The notes beneath the pieces were generated by a model. It saw only the letters and a list, made by a program, of their open reading frames with translations. It searched no databases and was not told the origin of the DNA. Below, piece by piece: positions 1-11,349 of a stretch of 48,894 nucleotides of DNA. The position numbers were made by a program, and so were the translations under genes. Source of the stretch: Geodermatophilus sp. YIM 151500 (GTDB lineage Bacteria; Actinomycetota; Actinomycetes; Mycobacteriales; Geodermatophilaceae); the NCBI RefSeq assembly GCF_025716945.1, contig NZ_JAOVZT010000002.1:315425-364318 (forward strand). The letters are read 5' to 3'. How positions within the stretch are numbered: position 1 is the stretch's first letter; each line of letters begins with the position of its first letter.

Positions 1-122
1 GGTGAGGTGCTGGAACGGCCACCCTCCAGGGGCCCGCGCCGAGCCGGGTGAGGTGCTGGAACGGCCACCCTCCAGGGGCCCGCGCCGAGCCTGCGAGGCG
101 TGGGGAGGAGGGTGGTCCTTTC
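1..122 (-). repeat. Stop-anchored structured repeat, copy A
   Basis: Read on the minus strand, the element begins 2 nt after the rtcB stop with AAGGACC. An outer stem CCACCCTCC/GGAGGGTGG (107-115 with 65-73) encloses an inner stem CGCC/GGCG (97-100 with 83-86) around the 10-nt loop TCGCAGGCTC (87-96). The tail reads GGCCGTTCCAGCACCTCACC. A 45-bp segment (47-91) recurs at 1-45 with period 46, so the 3' half is duplicated in tandem, and it may continue beyond the window edge. The same architecture is seen after rho and, degenerately, after thrC. Function is unknown; a 3'-end, attenuation or processing signal is inferred. Confidence 0.8.
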
Positions 123-1304
123 TCAGTCGCCCTTGACGTTCACCAGCTGGCGCAGCGTGTGCCGCACCTCCACCAGGTCCTCGGCGTCGCGCATGACGAC
201 GTCGACCGGCTTGTAGGCCGCGGGGATCTCGTCGAGGAAGACGTCGCTGTGCCGCCACTCGATGCCGGTCATCGCCTCCTCCAGCTGGGCGCGGGTGAAG
301 GTCCTGCGCGCCCTGGAGCGGGAGAACGCCCGCCCGGCACCGTGCGGTGACGACTCCAGCGAGAGCGGCTCGCCCTTGCCCGTGACCACGTAGCTCGCCG
401 TCCCCATCGAGCCGGGGATGAGCCCGTCCTGCCCCCGCCTGGCCTGGATCGCCCCCTTGCGCGACACCCACAGCTCCACCCCGTCGTGCGTCTCGCGCCG
501 GGTGAAGTTGTGATGGGCGTTGATCCGCTCGAGCTCCGGGGTCGCGTCGACGCGCATGTGCCGGGCCAGGCAGTCGGCGACCCGGTCCATCATCTCCTCG
601 CGGTTCAGGAGCGCGAACTGCTGCGCCCACTGCAGCTCGGCCATGTAGCGGTCGAACTCGCGGGTGCCTTCGTCGAGCCAGGCGAGGTCGCGCTCGGGCA
701 GGTCGAGCCGGTCGCGCTCCGCCCGCTTGCGCGCGACGGTGATGTGGTTCGAGGCGATGCGGTTGCCCACCCCGCGGCTGCCCGAGTGGAGGAACAGCCA
801 GACCCGCCGCCGCTCGTCGGCGGTCACCTCGATGAAGTGGTTGCCCGACCCGAGACTGCCCAGCTGCAGCGGCCAGTTCGGCGACGTGGCGTCCACCGAC
901 TCCAGGACGCCGAGGCCTCCGGCGAGCTCGCGCAGCTCCTCGACCCGCTTCTCCGCGGTCGGCGTCAGCCGCTTGTTGTAGTGCCCGGCCGACAGCGGGA
1001 CGGCGCGCTCGATGTCGCCGCGCAGCGGCGCGAGCGGTCCGCGGGCCCGGACCTCCTCGACCGTCCACGGCGTCCGGACGGCGATCATGCCGCAGCCGAT
1101 GTCGACGCCGACGGCCGCCGGGATGATCGCCTCCAGCGTCGGCAGCACCGAGCCCACCGTCGCGCCCTTGCCCAGGTGCGCGTCGGGCATGAGGGCCACG
1201 TGCGGATGGACGATGTCCAGGGACGCCGTCCGCTCGGCCTGCCGGCGGGTCTCGTCATCGAGGATGCTGGCCCAGTTGAGCAGCTTGTCGCCGAGTCTCT
1301 CCAC
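123..1304 (-). CDS. rtcB: RtcB family RNA ligase
   Basis: This is a 393-residue RtcB-type 3'-phosphate RNA ligase, a Mn-dependent, GTP-using cytoplasmic enzyme that joins 3'-phosphate or 2',3'-cyclic phosphate ends to 5'-OH RNA in repair or splicing. Visible family signatures are MPDAHLGKG, the metal-site block VGVDIGCGM (Cys about residue 71), GSLGSGNHFIE, HSGSRGVG, HHNF and the C-terminal SSPHGAGR containing the guanylylated histidine. Length fits bacterial RtcB (about 400). I start at GTG 1304 because family similarity begins with ERLGDKLLNWASILDD; an in-frame GTG at 1382 would add 26 Arg/Pro-rich residues that look non-conserved. Neither start has a convincing ribosome site. The stop is followed at once by repeat copy A. 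No archease or rtcA neighbour is visible. Confidence 0.93.
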   Translation of the reverse strand: MERLGDKLLNWASILDDETRRQAERTASLDIVHPHVALMPDAHLGKGATVGSVLPTLEAIIPAAVGVDIGCGMIAVRTPWTVEEVRARGPLAPLRGDIERAVPLSAGHYNKRLTPTAEKRVEELRELAGGLGVLESVDATSPNWPLQLGSLGSGNHFIEVTADERRRVWLFLHSGSRGVGNRIASNHITVARKRAERDRLDLPERDLAWLDEGTREFDRYMAELQWAQQFALLNREEMMDRVADCLARHMRVDATPELERINAHHNFTRRETHDGVELWVSRKGAIQARRGQDGLIPGSMGTASYVVTGKGEPLSLESSPHGAGRAFSRSRARRTFTRAQLEEAMTGIEWRHSDVFLDEIPAAYKPVDVVMRDAEDLVEVRHTLRQLVNVKGD

Positions 1305-1397
1305 GGCTCGAGTCTGCGGTGCGCGCGGGCGACGCGGCCATGGGATATCAGCAGTGTCCCGTTTCCGCACTCGCGGCCGCACTGGCGGGGCGGGTGC

Positions 1398-2111
1398 TCA
1401 ACCCAGCGAGCTCAGGCGCTCCAGCCACGGGTCGACGAGATCGCGCGCCGCGGTGTTCACGTAGGCGAAGGCGACGGCCGTGGCGAAGAACAGCGGCACC
1501 AGCACCGCCTTCTCCAGCGTCGCGCCGGTGCGCAGCGGGCTGAGCTTGAGCCGCGCGCGGCCGACGACCCAGAGCACGGGCACCGGGATGCCGTGGGAGG
1601 TCAGCGCGTCGCCGGCGATGTGCACGAGCACCCCGGTGGCCACCGCCCAGGGCAGCCAGAGCGGTCCGGCCAGGTGCTCGAGCAGCAGCCAGGCCCCGCC
1701 CCAGGACAGCAGCAGGTTGCCGATGACGGTGTTCTCCGCCCGCCCGGGGATGACGAAGTGCAGCGCCCGCAGGGCCAGCCCGATCGCCACCGCCATCAGC
1801 AGCAGGCTCGACCAGTACCACCCGGAGGCGAGCAGCGCGAGGAAGCCGAAGACCACGGGGGCGAGGACGGCGTCGTGCGTGCCCCACCGGTGGCCGCGGG
1901 CCACCGTGCCGACCACGCCGGAGGGGACGTCGGACAGCGGGCCCCACATCCGGGAGATCGTGGCCCCGCGCTGGTCGAGGTCGGGCAGCATCGCGAAGCC
2001 GCCCACCGCGGCCACCCATGCAACCTGTCCCACGGTTCCCTGGACGGGGGCCCACGGCAGCGTCACCGCGCCGGTCGCGAGCCCCGACAGCGCGTGGGAG
2101 TGACCGAGCAT
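1398..2111 (-). CDS. YdjM/DUF457-like membrane metal-dependent hydrolase
   Basis: A 237-residue polytopic membrane protein resembling the YdjM / DUF457 family of membrane-bound metal-dependent hydrolases. The N-terminus MLGHSHALSG and the following GGFAMLPDLDQRGATISRM carry the family's early His and Asp residues; RGHRWGTHD and VHIAGDALTSHGIPV supply further His/Asp motifs. About five to six hydrophobic segments are visible (for example LAPVVFGFLALLASGWYW and SSLLLMAVAIGLALRALHF). ATG 2111 is preferred because the family pattern starts there; an in-frame GTG at 2132 adds seven residues. E. coli YdjM is under SOS control, but I see no LexA box here. Substrate unknown. Confidence 0.8.
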   Translation of the reverse strand: MLGHSHALSGLATGAVTLPWAPVQGTVGQVAWVAAVGGFAMLPDLDQRGATISRMWGPLSDVPSGVVGTVARGHRWGTHDAVLAPVVFGFLALLASGWYWSSLLLMAVAIGLALRALHFVIPGRAENTVIGNLLLSWGGAWLLLEHLAGPLWLPWAVATGVLVHIAGDALTSHGIPVPVLWVVGRARLKLSPLRTGATLEKAVLVPLFFATAVAFAYVNTAARDLVDPWLERLSSLG

Positions 2112-2236
2112 GCTCGAAGCGTGCAGCTCCACGGGCGGCCAGCGACGGAGGCGCGCGGGACGGACGCTTGCCCGGCGCCGGAACGGCGGGACGCGGCGTC
2201 ACCGCACCGCGCCGCCGTGCGCCCGGGCCGCGGTGG

Positions 2237-2428
2237 TCAGTCGTCGAGGTCGGCGTCGGGATCCGCCCCGCCGCGGGCCAGCCAGGTGGCCAGCCGCTCG
2301 ACGGGCACCTCGAAGTCGGGGTGCTGGTCGACGAAGGCCTGCAGCTGGTCGGCCAGCCAGGCGAGGGTGACCTCCTCCTCGCCCCGCCGGTCGGCGAGCT
2401 CCTCGATGCCGCGGTCGGTGAAGTACAC
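2237..2428 (-). CDS. DUF6104 family small protein
   Basis: A 63-residue acidic protein, MYFTDRGIEELADRRGEEEV onward, ending in an Asp-rich tail. It looks like the actinobacterial DUF6104 family, small soluble proteins of unknown function. No signal peptide or membrane segment is present. The GTG start lies 6 nt downstream of a -10-like TAGTTT (2435-2440, minus strand), itself between this gene and the kgd stop, so it probably has its own near-leaderless promoter as well as read-through from kgd. Its position just downstream of kgd hints at co-regulation, but no function should be inferred from that. Confidence 0.8.
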   Translation of the reverse strand: MYFTDRGIEELADRRGEEEVTLAWLADQLQAFVDQHPDFEVPVERLATWLARGGADPDADLDD

Positions 2429-2434
2429 CTCCCG

Positions 2435-2440
2435 AAACTA
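2435..2440 (-). promoter_or_regulatory. Putative -10 box for DUF6104 gene
   Basis: TAGTTT on the minus strand matches the actinobacterial SigA-type TANNNT pattern. It is followed by 6 nt and then the GTG start, the spacing expected of a leaderless transcript. A weak CTGACG lies 16 nt further upstream, overlapping the kgd stop codon. Confidence 0.45.
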
Positions 2441-2458
2441 CGACGCCCGACCGAGGCG

Positions 2459-6367
<3,909 letters not shown>

Positions 6368-6371
6368 GGGG

Positions 6372-6435
6372 CGGGTGCCTTCTTCGTCTGTGGGCGTCTT
6401 CGTCTGGTGGCAGCTTCGTGGGTGGGCAGCTTCGT
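6372..6435 (-). repeat. Four 16-bp tandem repeats in the kgd leader
   Basis: On the minus strand directly before kgd there are four contiguous 16-nt units, each starting ACGAAG: ACGAAGCTGCCCACCC, ACGAAGCTGCCACCAG, ACGAAGACGCCCACAG, ACGAAGAAGGCACCCG. The last supplies the probable ribosome site and ends 4 nt before the GTG. A -10-like TAGACT (6462-6467, minus strand) upstream suggests the array is transcribed as 5' UTR. A 16-nt period is not a codon multiple, so it is unlikely to be selected as coding. Confidence 0.75.
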
Positions 6436-6537
6436 CGTGGGCGGCGCGGAACCGGGTGTCGAGTCTACGCCCGCCGACCTGGGCCGACGGACCCCGCGGC
6501 TGCGGCCCCCCGGAGGACACCGTCCGCGGGAGGTCGG

Positions 6538-7347
6538 TCAGTCGCTCGCACCCCGGGCGACGAGCAGCTCCGCCAGGGCGTCGTTGCCCGTGGCCCGACC
6601 TGCGTCGTCGCGGCGGGACCGGGCCGCGGCCACCCGGCTGATGTCCACGGCGCTCGCCCCGTCCGCCGTGGTCGCGTTGACGTCCGCCCCCGCGTCGAGC
6701 AGGGCGCGCACGACCTCGGGCGCGTCGCCGGACGGCCCGGCGGCGACCGCCGCGTGCAACGGCGACCGGCCGGTGTCGGGGTCGCGCCGGTCGACGTCGG
6801 CCCCGGCGGCGAGCAGCATCCGCACCACGTCCACGTGGCCCTGGCCGGCCGCGGCGTGCAGCGCGCCGCCGTCGGCGTCGGCACCCCGGTCGAGCAGCAG
6901 GCGGACCGCCTCGGCCGCGCCGCCGTACGCGGCCAGCGAGAGCAGGTCGACGCCGGTGACCGGGTCGGCCAGCGGGGCCCCGCCGTCGAGCTCGCGGACG
7001 AGCTGGTCGACGTCGTCGAGGTAGGCGGCGCTCGCGGCGTCGACGACCGCGCCGAGCTCCCGGAGCAACCCGACGAGGGTGGGCGCCTGCTCGAGAGCGA
7101 CGTGCAGCGGGGTGCGGTCCCGCTCGGTGCGCGCCGCCAGGTCGCCACCGGCCTCGGCGAGCACGCGGACGACGTCGCCCCGGCCCTCCGCGACTGCGAC
7201 GTGCACCGGCGTCCAGCCGCCCTGGCCGTCGCGCTCCACGGTCGCCTGCAGCAGGCGGGGGTCGTCGGTGACCGCCGTCCGTACGGCGTCGGCGTCACCG
7301 GCGGCGATGAGCCGGCCCAGCCGCTGGGCGGTCATGCGGATGGTCAT
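6538..7347 (-). CDS. Ankyrin repeat protein
   Basis: A 269-residue soluble protein built largely of ankyrin repeats, which mediate protein-protein contacts. Repeats are recognisable as [97 protein letters not shown] and [15 protein letters not shown], about six units. No signal peptide or catalytic domain is visible. ATG 7347 has GGAG 7 nt upstream; a second ATG at 7335 is possible. It sits upstream of kgd on the same strand with a 170-nt gap and downstream of the ABC exporter; no functional link is evident. Confidence 0.88.
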   Translation of the reverse strand: MTIRMTAQRLGRLIAAGDADAVRTAVTDDPRLLQATVERDGQGGWTPVHVAVAEGRGDVVRVLAEAGGDLAARTERDRTPLHVALEQAPTLVGLLRELGAVVDAASAAYLDDVDQLVRELDGGAPLADPVTGVDLLSLAAYGGAAEAVRLLLDRGADADGGALHAAAGQGHVDVVRMLLAAGADVDRRDPDTGRSPLHAAVAAGPSGDAPEVVRALLDAGADVNATTADGASAVDISRVAAARSRRDDAGRATGNDALAELLVARGASD

Positions 7348-7464
7348 GCGGGATCTCCGGTGTCCGGTGGGGGTCGTCGGGTCGGTGGCACGGCCGTCGG
7401 CTGCCCCGGCGTGCGGCGGACGCGGTCGGACCACGGGGATCGGGCGCGGACCGGCCCCGGAGCG

Positions 7465-8226
7465 TCAGACGACGTCGCGCCGGACGGCCAGCAGAGTGCC
7501 GAGCAGCGCGGCCACCAGACCGTAGCCGAGCAGCAGCAGCCCGCCCTGCCAGGGTGCCAGGAGATCGAGGTTCTCGGCCTGCAGGGTGGCCGTCAGTGCC
7601 TCCAGCCCGCCGCCCGGCAGCCACTTGTACGCCGGTGCGGTGACGGGGATGGAGCGGATGATCGGCTCGACCACGTACAGGTAGACCAGGCCCCCGACGA
7701 TGGCGCCCACCTGGCTGCGCAGCAGCGCCCCCAGACCCACCCCGATGACGGCGTAGACCACCAGCGCCAGCCCGCTCGTTACGAGCACCCGCAGGTTGTC
7801 GCCGGACAGCGTCGGGGCGGCCCCCCGGGCGCCGGCGTGGACGGTCACCACCGCGACGTTCACCGCCAGCACCACCACCGCGAAGGGCACGGCCGCGAGC
7901 GCGTACCCGACCAGCTTCGCCGCGACGACGCGGCCGCGCGTCGGGGTGGTGAGGAACGTCGGGGTCGCCGTCCGGTGCCGGTACTCCTGCGTCATCCCGA
8001 TGACGCCGAGGATCAGGAAGAGGACGACGACCTGCGAGGCGGTGGCCAAGGCCACCTGCTCGTACGCGGCCGTGCCGACGGGCGGCAGTCCGGCCTCCGG
8101 GTTGCCCGCGAAGGTCGTGAACAGCACGGCGAAACCGGTCACCAGCAGGCAGGCGCCGAGCAGCAGGCCCAGCCACACCCGGGTCGTGAACAGCTTGGTC
8201 CACTCGGCGCGCACCAGCGCGGTCAT
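7465..8226 (-). CDS. ABC-2 type exporter permease
   Basis: A 253-residue membrane permease with about six hydrophobic segments (for example LGLLLGACLLVTGFAVLFTT, VVVLFLILGVIGMTQEY and VRVLVTSGLALVVYAVIGVG-like helices). The cytoplasmic start MTALVRAEWTKLFTTRVWLG and the TQEYRHRTATPTFLTTPTR segment after helix 2 are typical of ABC-2 permeases paired with CcmA/DrrA-like ATPases. ATG 8226 overlaps the ATPase stop by 4 nt (ATGA), so the two are translationally coupled. Substrate unknown; self-resistance, lipid or peptide export are all possible for this family. Confidence 0.88.
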   Translation of the reverse strand: MTALVRAEWTKLFTTRVWLGLLLGACLLVTGFAVLFTTFAGNPEAGLPPVGTAAYEQVALATASQVVVLFLILGVIGMTQEYRHRTATPTFLTTPTRGRVVAAKLVGYALAAVPFAVVVLAVNVAVVTVHAGARGAAPTLSGDNLRVLVTSGLALVVYAVIGVGLGALLRSQVGAIVGGLVYLYVVEPIIRSIPVTAPAYKWLPGGGLEALTATLQAENLDLLAPWQGGLLLLGYGLVAALLGTLLAVRRDVV

Positions 8227-9167
8227 CGGCCGGCCTCCGCGGTCATGACGGTGTCCTCGTCGGTGGCGGCGAACTGCTCCTGCCCGGCGGTGAGGTGGAA
8301 GTAGAGCTCCTCGAGCCCGCTGGTCTCGGCCCGCAGCTCGTGCAGCTCGATGCCGGCCGCGAAGGCACGGGAGCCGACGGCGGCCGGCGTGGCCGCGGCG
8401 ACGCTGAGCAGCCCGTCCGCGTGCTCGGTGGTCTCGTGCCCCTCGGTGCGCAGCATCTCGGCGAGGCGGCCGCTGTCGGGGCTGCGCACGAGCACGGTGC
8501 TCGCGCCCGCAGCTCCGGCGCGCAGCTCGGCAATCGACCCCTCGCGGACCAGCCGGCCGGCGCCGACGATCACCACCCGGTCGGCGGTCTGCTCCATCTC
8601 GGAGAGCAGGTGGCTGGAGACCAGGACGGTCCGCCCCTGGTCGTGGGCGAGGTGCCGGAGGAAGCCGCGCAGCCAGTGGATGCCCTCGGGGTCCAGGCCG
8701 TTGGCCGGCTCGTCGAGCACCAGCACCGACGGGTTCCCGAGCAGGGCGGTGGCCAGGGCCAGTCGCTGCCGCATGCCGAGGGAGTAGCCCCCGGCCTTCC
8801 GCCGTCCGGCGTCGGACAGGCCCACCTGCGCCAGCGCGTCGTCGGCGCGCGACACCGGGAGCGAGGCCGCCCGGCAGTACACGCGCAGGTGGTCACGGCC
8901 GGAGCGGGCGGGGTGGAACGCGGTCTCCAGCACCGCGCCCACCGTGCGCACCGGCTGCCGCAGGGATCGGTAGGTCGCGCCGTCGAAGGTCGCCGTCCCG
9001 GCGTCGGGCCGCTCGAGGCCGAGGACCATGCGCAGCGTCGTGGTCTTGCCGGCGCCGTTGGGCCCGAGGAATCCGGTGACCGAGCCCGGCTCGACGGTGA
9101 AGCTCAGGTCGGAGACGGCCCGCACCGGCCCGAAGGACTTGGTCAGCCCGCTCACCTCGACCCGCAC
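8223..9167 (-). CDS. ABC transporter ATP-binding protein
   Basis: A 314-residue ATPase partner of the downstream ABC-2 permease. Walker A GPNGAGKTTT, Q-loop region AVLETAFHP, signature YSLGMRQRLALA, Walker B VLVLDEPANGLDPEG and the switch histidine in VLVSSHLL are all intact. The roughly 100-residue C-terminal extension is usual for DrrA/CcmA-type subunits. The start is uncertain. GTG 9167 (MRVEVSGLTKSFG) is the first conventional in-frame start, but has no ribosome site. A strong GAGGAG is placed 7 nt before an in-frame ATT at 9200, which would add 11 residues; see findings. Confidence 0.9.
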   Translation of the reverse strand: MRVEVSGLTKSFGPVRAVSDLSFTVEPGSVTGFLGPNGAGKTTTLRMVLGLERPDAGTATFDGATYRSLRQPVRTVGAVLETAFHPARSGRDHLRVYCRAASLPVSRADDALAQVGLSDAGRRKAGGYSLGMRQRLALATALLGNPSVLVLDEPANGLDPEGIHWLRGFLRHLAHDQGRTVLVSSHLLSEMEQTADRVVIVGAGRLVREGSIAELRAGAAGASTVLVRSPDSGRLAEMLRTEGHETTEHADGLLSVAAATPAAVGSRAFAAGIELHELRAETSGLEELYFHLTAGQEQFAATDEDTVMTAEAGR

Positions 9168-9197
9168 GGGATCGACGGTCGCGGTGGTGTCGATGGG

Positions 9198-9212
9198 AAT
9201 GGGACAGCTCCT
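9198..9212 (-). promoter_or_regulatory. Strong ribosome site ahead of an ATT codon
   Basis: On the minus strand GAGGAG is followed by CTGTCCC and then ATT, in frame with the ABC ATPase. This is the best Shine-Dalgarno match upstream of that gene, and no ATG, GTG or TTG lies at the right spacing. It suggests initiation at ATT (or the ATC two codons later). Confidence 0.45.
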
Positions 9213-9336
9213 CGTCGTCCGCCGCTCGCGTGCCCGCCCATCCTCCCGCACGACGCGCGTCGCGCTGCAGAACCGGGGAGGTGACAGGCCGGTGCACGGG
9301 GCGTGACCCCGGGCACAACGGGGGCCCGTCGGCTCG

Positions 9337-9342
9337 TACTGT
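9337..9342 (+). promoter_or_regulatory. Putative -10 box for the adenylate cyclase
   Basis: TACTGT fits TANNNT and lies 8 nt before ATG 9351, implying a leaderless or nearly leaderless mRNA. No clear -35 is visible. It supports choosing ATG 9351 over the upstream GTG 9303. Confidence 0.4.
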
Positions 9343-9350
9343 TCGCCGCG

Positions 9351-10499
9351 ATGCCGGACGACGGGATGCCGGACGACGGGCTGCCGGACGGCGCGGTGGC
9401 CGACGACCCCGCCCTCCGCCGGGAACGCGACGCCCGCGAGGCCGTCGAGCAGCTGCTGCTCGACGGCCCACGCCGCTACACCCGCCTGCAGGTGGCCGCG
9501 ATGGCGGGCATGCCGCCGGCGCGCACGCAGCGGCTGTGGCGCGCGCTCGGCTTCCCCGACGCGGCCGACGACGACGTGGCCTTCACCGACGCCGACATCG
9601 CGGCGCTCGGCGTGCTGTCCGCGCTCATCGACTCCGGCTTCGTCGGCCCCGACACCGAGGCCACCATCGCCCGCGCGATGGGGCAGTCGCTGTCCCGGCT
9701 CGCCGACTGGCAGACCGACATGCTCGCCGACGTGCTGGCCCGCCGCGCCGCGGCGGGTGCCGGAACCGGCCGGCCGGACGGGGCCGTGGGGGTCGACCCG
9801 GCCGAGGCGGTGGACGCCGCCCGGACGCTGCTGCCCCTGCTGCGATCGGTCCAGGACTACGTGTGGCGTCGGCACCTCGTCGCCAACGCCGACCGGATGC
9901 TCGCCGTGGCCGGACCCGCCGACCGGCGGGAGCTGGCCGTCGGCTTCGTCGACCTGGTCGGTTACACCAGCCGCAGCCGGGGGATGGCCCGTCGCGAGCT
10001 GGGGGCGATGGTCGAGGACTTCGAGAGCACGGCGGCCGAGGTGATCGCCCGCCACGCGGGGCGGGTGGTCAAGACCGTCGGCGACGGGGTGCTCTACACC
10101 GTGGCGACGGCGGTCGACGCGGCCGAGATCGCCCTGGACCTCCCCCCGGCCTGGGACGCCCCGGACCGGCCGCCGCTGCGGGTGGGCGTCGCCTACGGGC
10201 CGGTCCTGACCCGGCTCGGGGACGTCTTCTCGCCGGTGGTCAACCTCGCCAGCCGGCTGACGTCGCTGGGCCGGCCGGGGGCGGTGCTCGCCGACCGCGA
10301 GCTGGCCCGGCGGTTGCGCCGACGGCCGGCCTACCGGGTGCGGCCGCTGCCGCCGGTACCGGTGCGCGGCTACGACTCGGTGCGTCCGTGGCAGGTCCGC
10401 CGCCGTCCGCCGGCCGAGGAGGACAACGCCTTCGAGCGCATGCTCGACGAGATCGCCGACGACGTCCTCGACGAGGAGGACGGGGATGACCGGCAGTGA
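9351..10499 (+). CDS. Class III adenylate cyclase, Rv1264-like
   Basis: A 382-residue soluble class III nucleotide cyclase resembling mycobacterial Rv1264 (397 residues), with an N-terminal helical regulatory domain (about 25-165) and a C-terminal cyclase domain (about 190-350). All catalytic positions of an adenylate cyclase are present: metal Asp201 in FVDLVGYT and Asp245 in TVGDG, adenine-specifying Lys241 (VVKTVGD) and Asp291 (LGDVFS), transition-state Asn298 and Arg302 (VNLASR). It should form a homodimer and make cAMP. In Rv1264 the N-terminal domain is autoinhibitory and pH-sensing; the same here is inference. The first residues, MPDDGMPDDGLPDG, come from a 15-bp tandem repeat that duplicates the ATG. 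A GTG at 9303 could extend the protein by 16 residues. A Crp-like gene lies 0.85 kb downstream. Confidence 0.9.
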   Translation: MPDDGMPDDGLPDGAVADDPALRRERDAREAVEQLLLDGPRRYTRLQVAAMAGMPPARTQRLWRALGFPDAADDDVAFTDADIAALGVLSALIDSGFVGPDTEATIARAMGQSLSRLADWQTDMLADVLARRAAAGAGTGRPDGAVGVDPAEAVDAARTLLPLLRSVQDYVWRRHLVANADRMLAVAGPADRRELAVGFVDLVGYTSRSRGMARRELGAMVEDFESTAAEVIARHAGRVVKTVGDGVLYTVATAVDAAEIALDLPPAWDAPDRPPLRVGVAYGPVLTRLGDVFSPVVNLASRLTSLGRPGAVLADRELARRLRRRPAYRVRPLPPVPVRGYDSVRPWQVRRRPPAEEDNAFERMLDEIADDVLDEEDGDDRQ

Positions 10500-10523
10500 C
10501 AGCGAGCCGCCGTCGGCGCGGAG

Positions 10524-10539
10524 TGTGCCCCAGGTCACT
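10524..10539 (+). promoter_or_regulatory. Candidate Crp/GlxR-type operator
   Basis: TGTGC-CCCAGG-TCACT matches the palindrome TGTGA-N6-TCACA at 8 of 10 half-site positions, with flanking A and G that extend the symmetry (AGTG...CACT). It lies in the 114-nt gap between the cyclase gene and the membrane-protein / thiol / Crp-like unit. An inverted repeat CTGCGGTGC...GCACCGCAG (10548-10586) follows. Binding is not shown. Confidence 0.4.
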
Positions 10540-10613
10540 GACGGCCGCTGCGGTGCGGCGGACGGTCGACCCCGGCGGCACCGCAGGGCGCGGTGCCCGG
10601 GAGGAGGTCGACC

Positions 10614-11063
10614 ATGGACACGGTCCAGCGGAGCCGGTCGCACGCCGTCCGTGCCCGGCTCGTCACCGAGCTGCCCCGCGGGATCGTCGCCGGGCTGGTC
10701 GGCGGCCTCGCCTTCGGCGCGATCATGCTCGCCGGCGGCATGCTGCCGATGGTCGCCGCCCTCGTCGGGTCGTCGAGCGCCGTCGTCGGTGGTGTCGTGC
10801 ACCTCGCCATCGCGGCGGGCATCGGGGCGGCCTTCGCCCTGCTCGTACCGGTCGGGCGGGTGCCGGCGCTGCTGGCGGCCGGGCTGGTCTACGGGGCGAT
10901 CTGGTGGGTTCTCGGGCCGCTGGTCATCATGCCGGCCTGGCTCGGCGGGGAGCTCTTCGCCGTGGATGCCATGGCCGTGACCAGCCTGGTCGGCCACCTG
11001 GTCTTCGGTCTGGTCGCGGCGGCGGTGCTGGCCGGGCTGCGGCGCCGGCCGGCCCGGGCGTGA
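10614..11063 (+). CDS. Small four-helix membrane protein
   Basis: A 149-residue hydrophobic protein, function unrecognised. After a basic N-terminus (TVQRSRSHAVRARLVTELPR) come about four to five membrane segments rich in Gly/Ala/Val (GIVAGLVGGLAFGAIMLAGG, HLAIAAGIGAAFALLVPVG, VPALLAAGLVYGAIWWVLG, SLVGHLVFGLVAAAVLAGL), ending [10 protein letters not shown] 10614 has an excellent GGAGGAGG 6 nt upstream. It is first in a unit with the thiol protein (GTGA overlap) and the Crp/Fnr-like regulator, so it may be a membrane partner of the redox protein; this is inference from context only. Confidence 0.8.
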   Translation: MDTVQRSRSHAVRARLVTELPRGIVAGLVGGLAFGAIMLAGGMLPMVAALVGSSSAVVGGVVHLAIAAGIGAAFALLVPVGRVPALLAAGLVYGAIWWVLGPLVIMPAWLGGELFAVDAMAVTSLVGHLVFGLVAAAVLAGLRRRPARA

Positions 11064-11323
11064 GCCGCCCGCAGCCGCTGCGGGTCGTGGTCTCGGCGGC
11101 GTGCCCCTCCTGCGCGCGCGCCCGGGCGCTCGTCGACGAGGTGCGCCGGCTGCGACCGGGCCGGCCGGTGGAGCTGGTCGACGTCGGCCGCGACGCCGAC
11201 CGGTTCGCCGGTGGCCTCGTCGGCACCCCCACCTGGTTCCTCGGGAACCGGCTGCTGTTCCTCGGCAACCCCGACCTGGATCCCCTCCTGGCCACACTGG
11301 ACGGGACGGCAGCGCAGCCGTGA
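11060..11323 (+). CDS. Glutaredoxin/thioredoxin-like CPSC protein
   Basis: An 87-residue protein beginning on GTG 11060, which overlaps the upstream stop (GTGA). After the first strand LRVVVSAACPSC it has a CxxC pair (Cys15, Cys18), helix ARARALVDEVRRLRPG, strand VELVDVGRD and the cis-Pro loop VGTPTWFLGNRLLFLG, the layout of a minimal thioredoxin fold. There is no signal peptide, so it is probably cytoplasmic. The CPSC active site and TPT cis-proline fit a dithiol reductant or redox relay. Its stop is 26 nt before the regulator's GTG at 11350 and overlaps an alternative GTG at 11320. Confidence 0.8.
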   Translation: MSRPQPLRVVVSAACPSCARARALVDEVRRLRPGRPVELVDVGRDADRFAGGLVGTPTWFLGNRLLFLGNPDLDPLLATLDGTAAQP

Positions 11324-11349
11324 CCCGGAGCGCCGGGAGGGGGCCCACC

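Noticed and set aside
8223-11348. Single 1041-codon minus-strand frame covering the ABC ATPase and the cyclase region
   Set aside because: Only the last 315 or so codons are the ABC ATPase; the upstream part is antisense to the cyclase and membrane-protein genes and has no motifs. It is not a real fusion.
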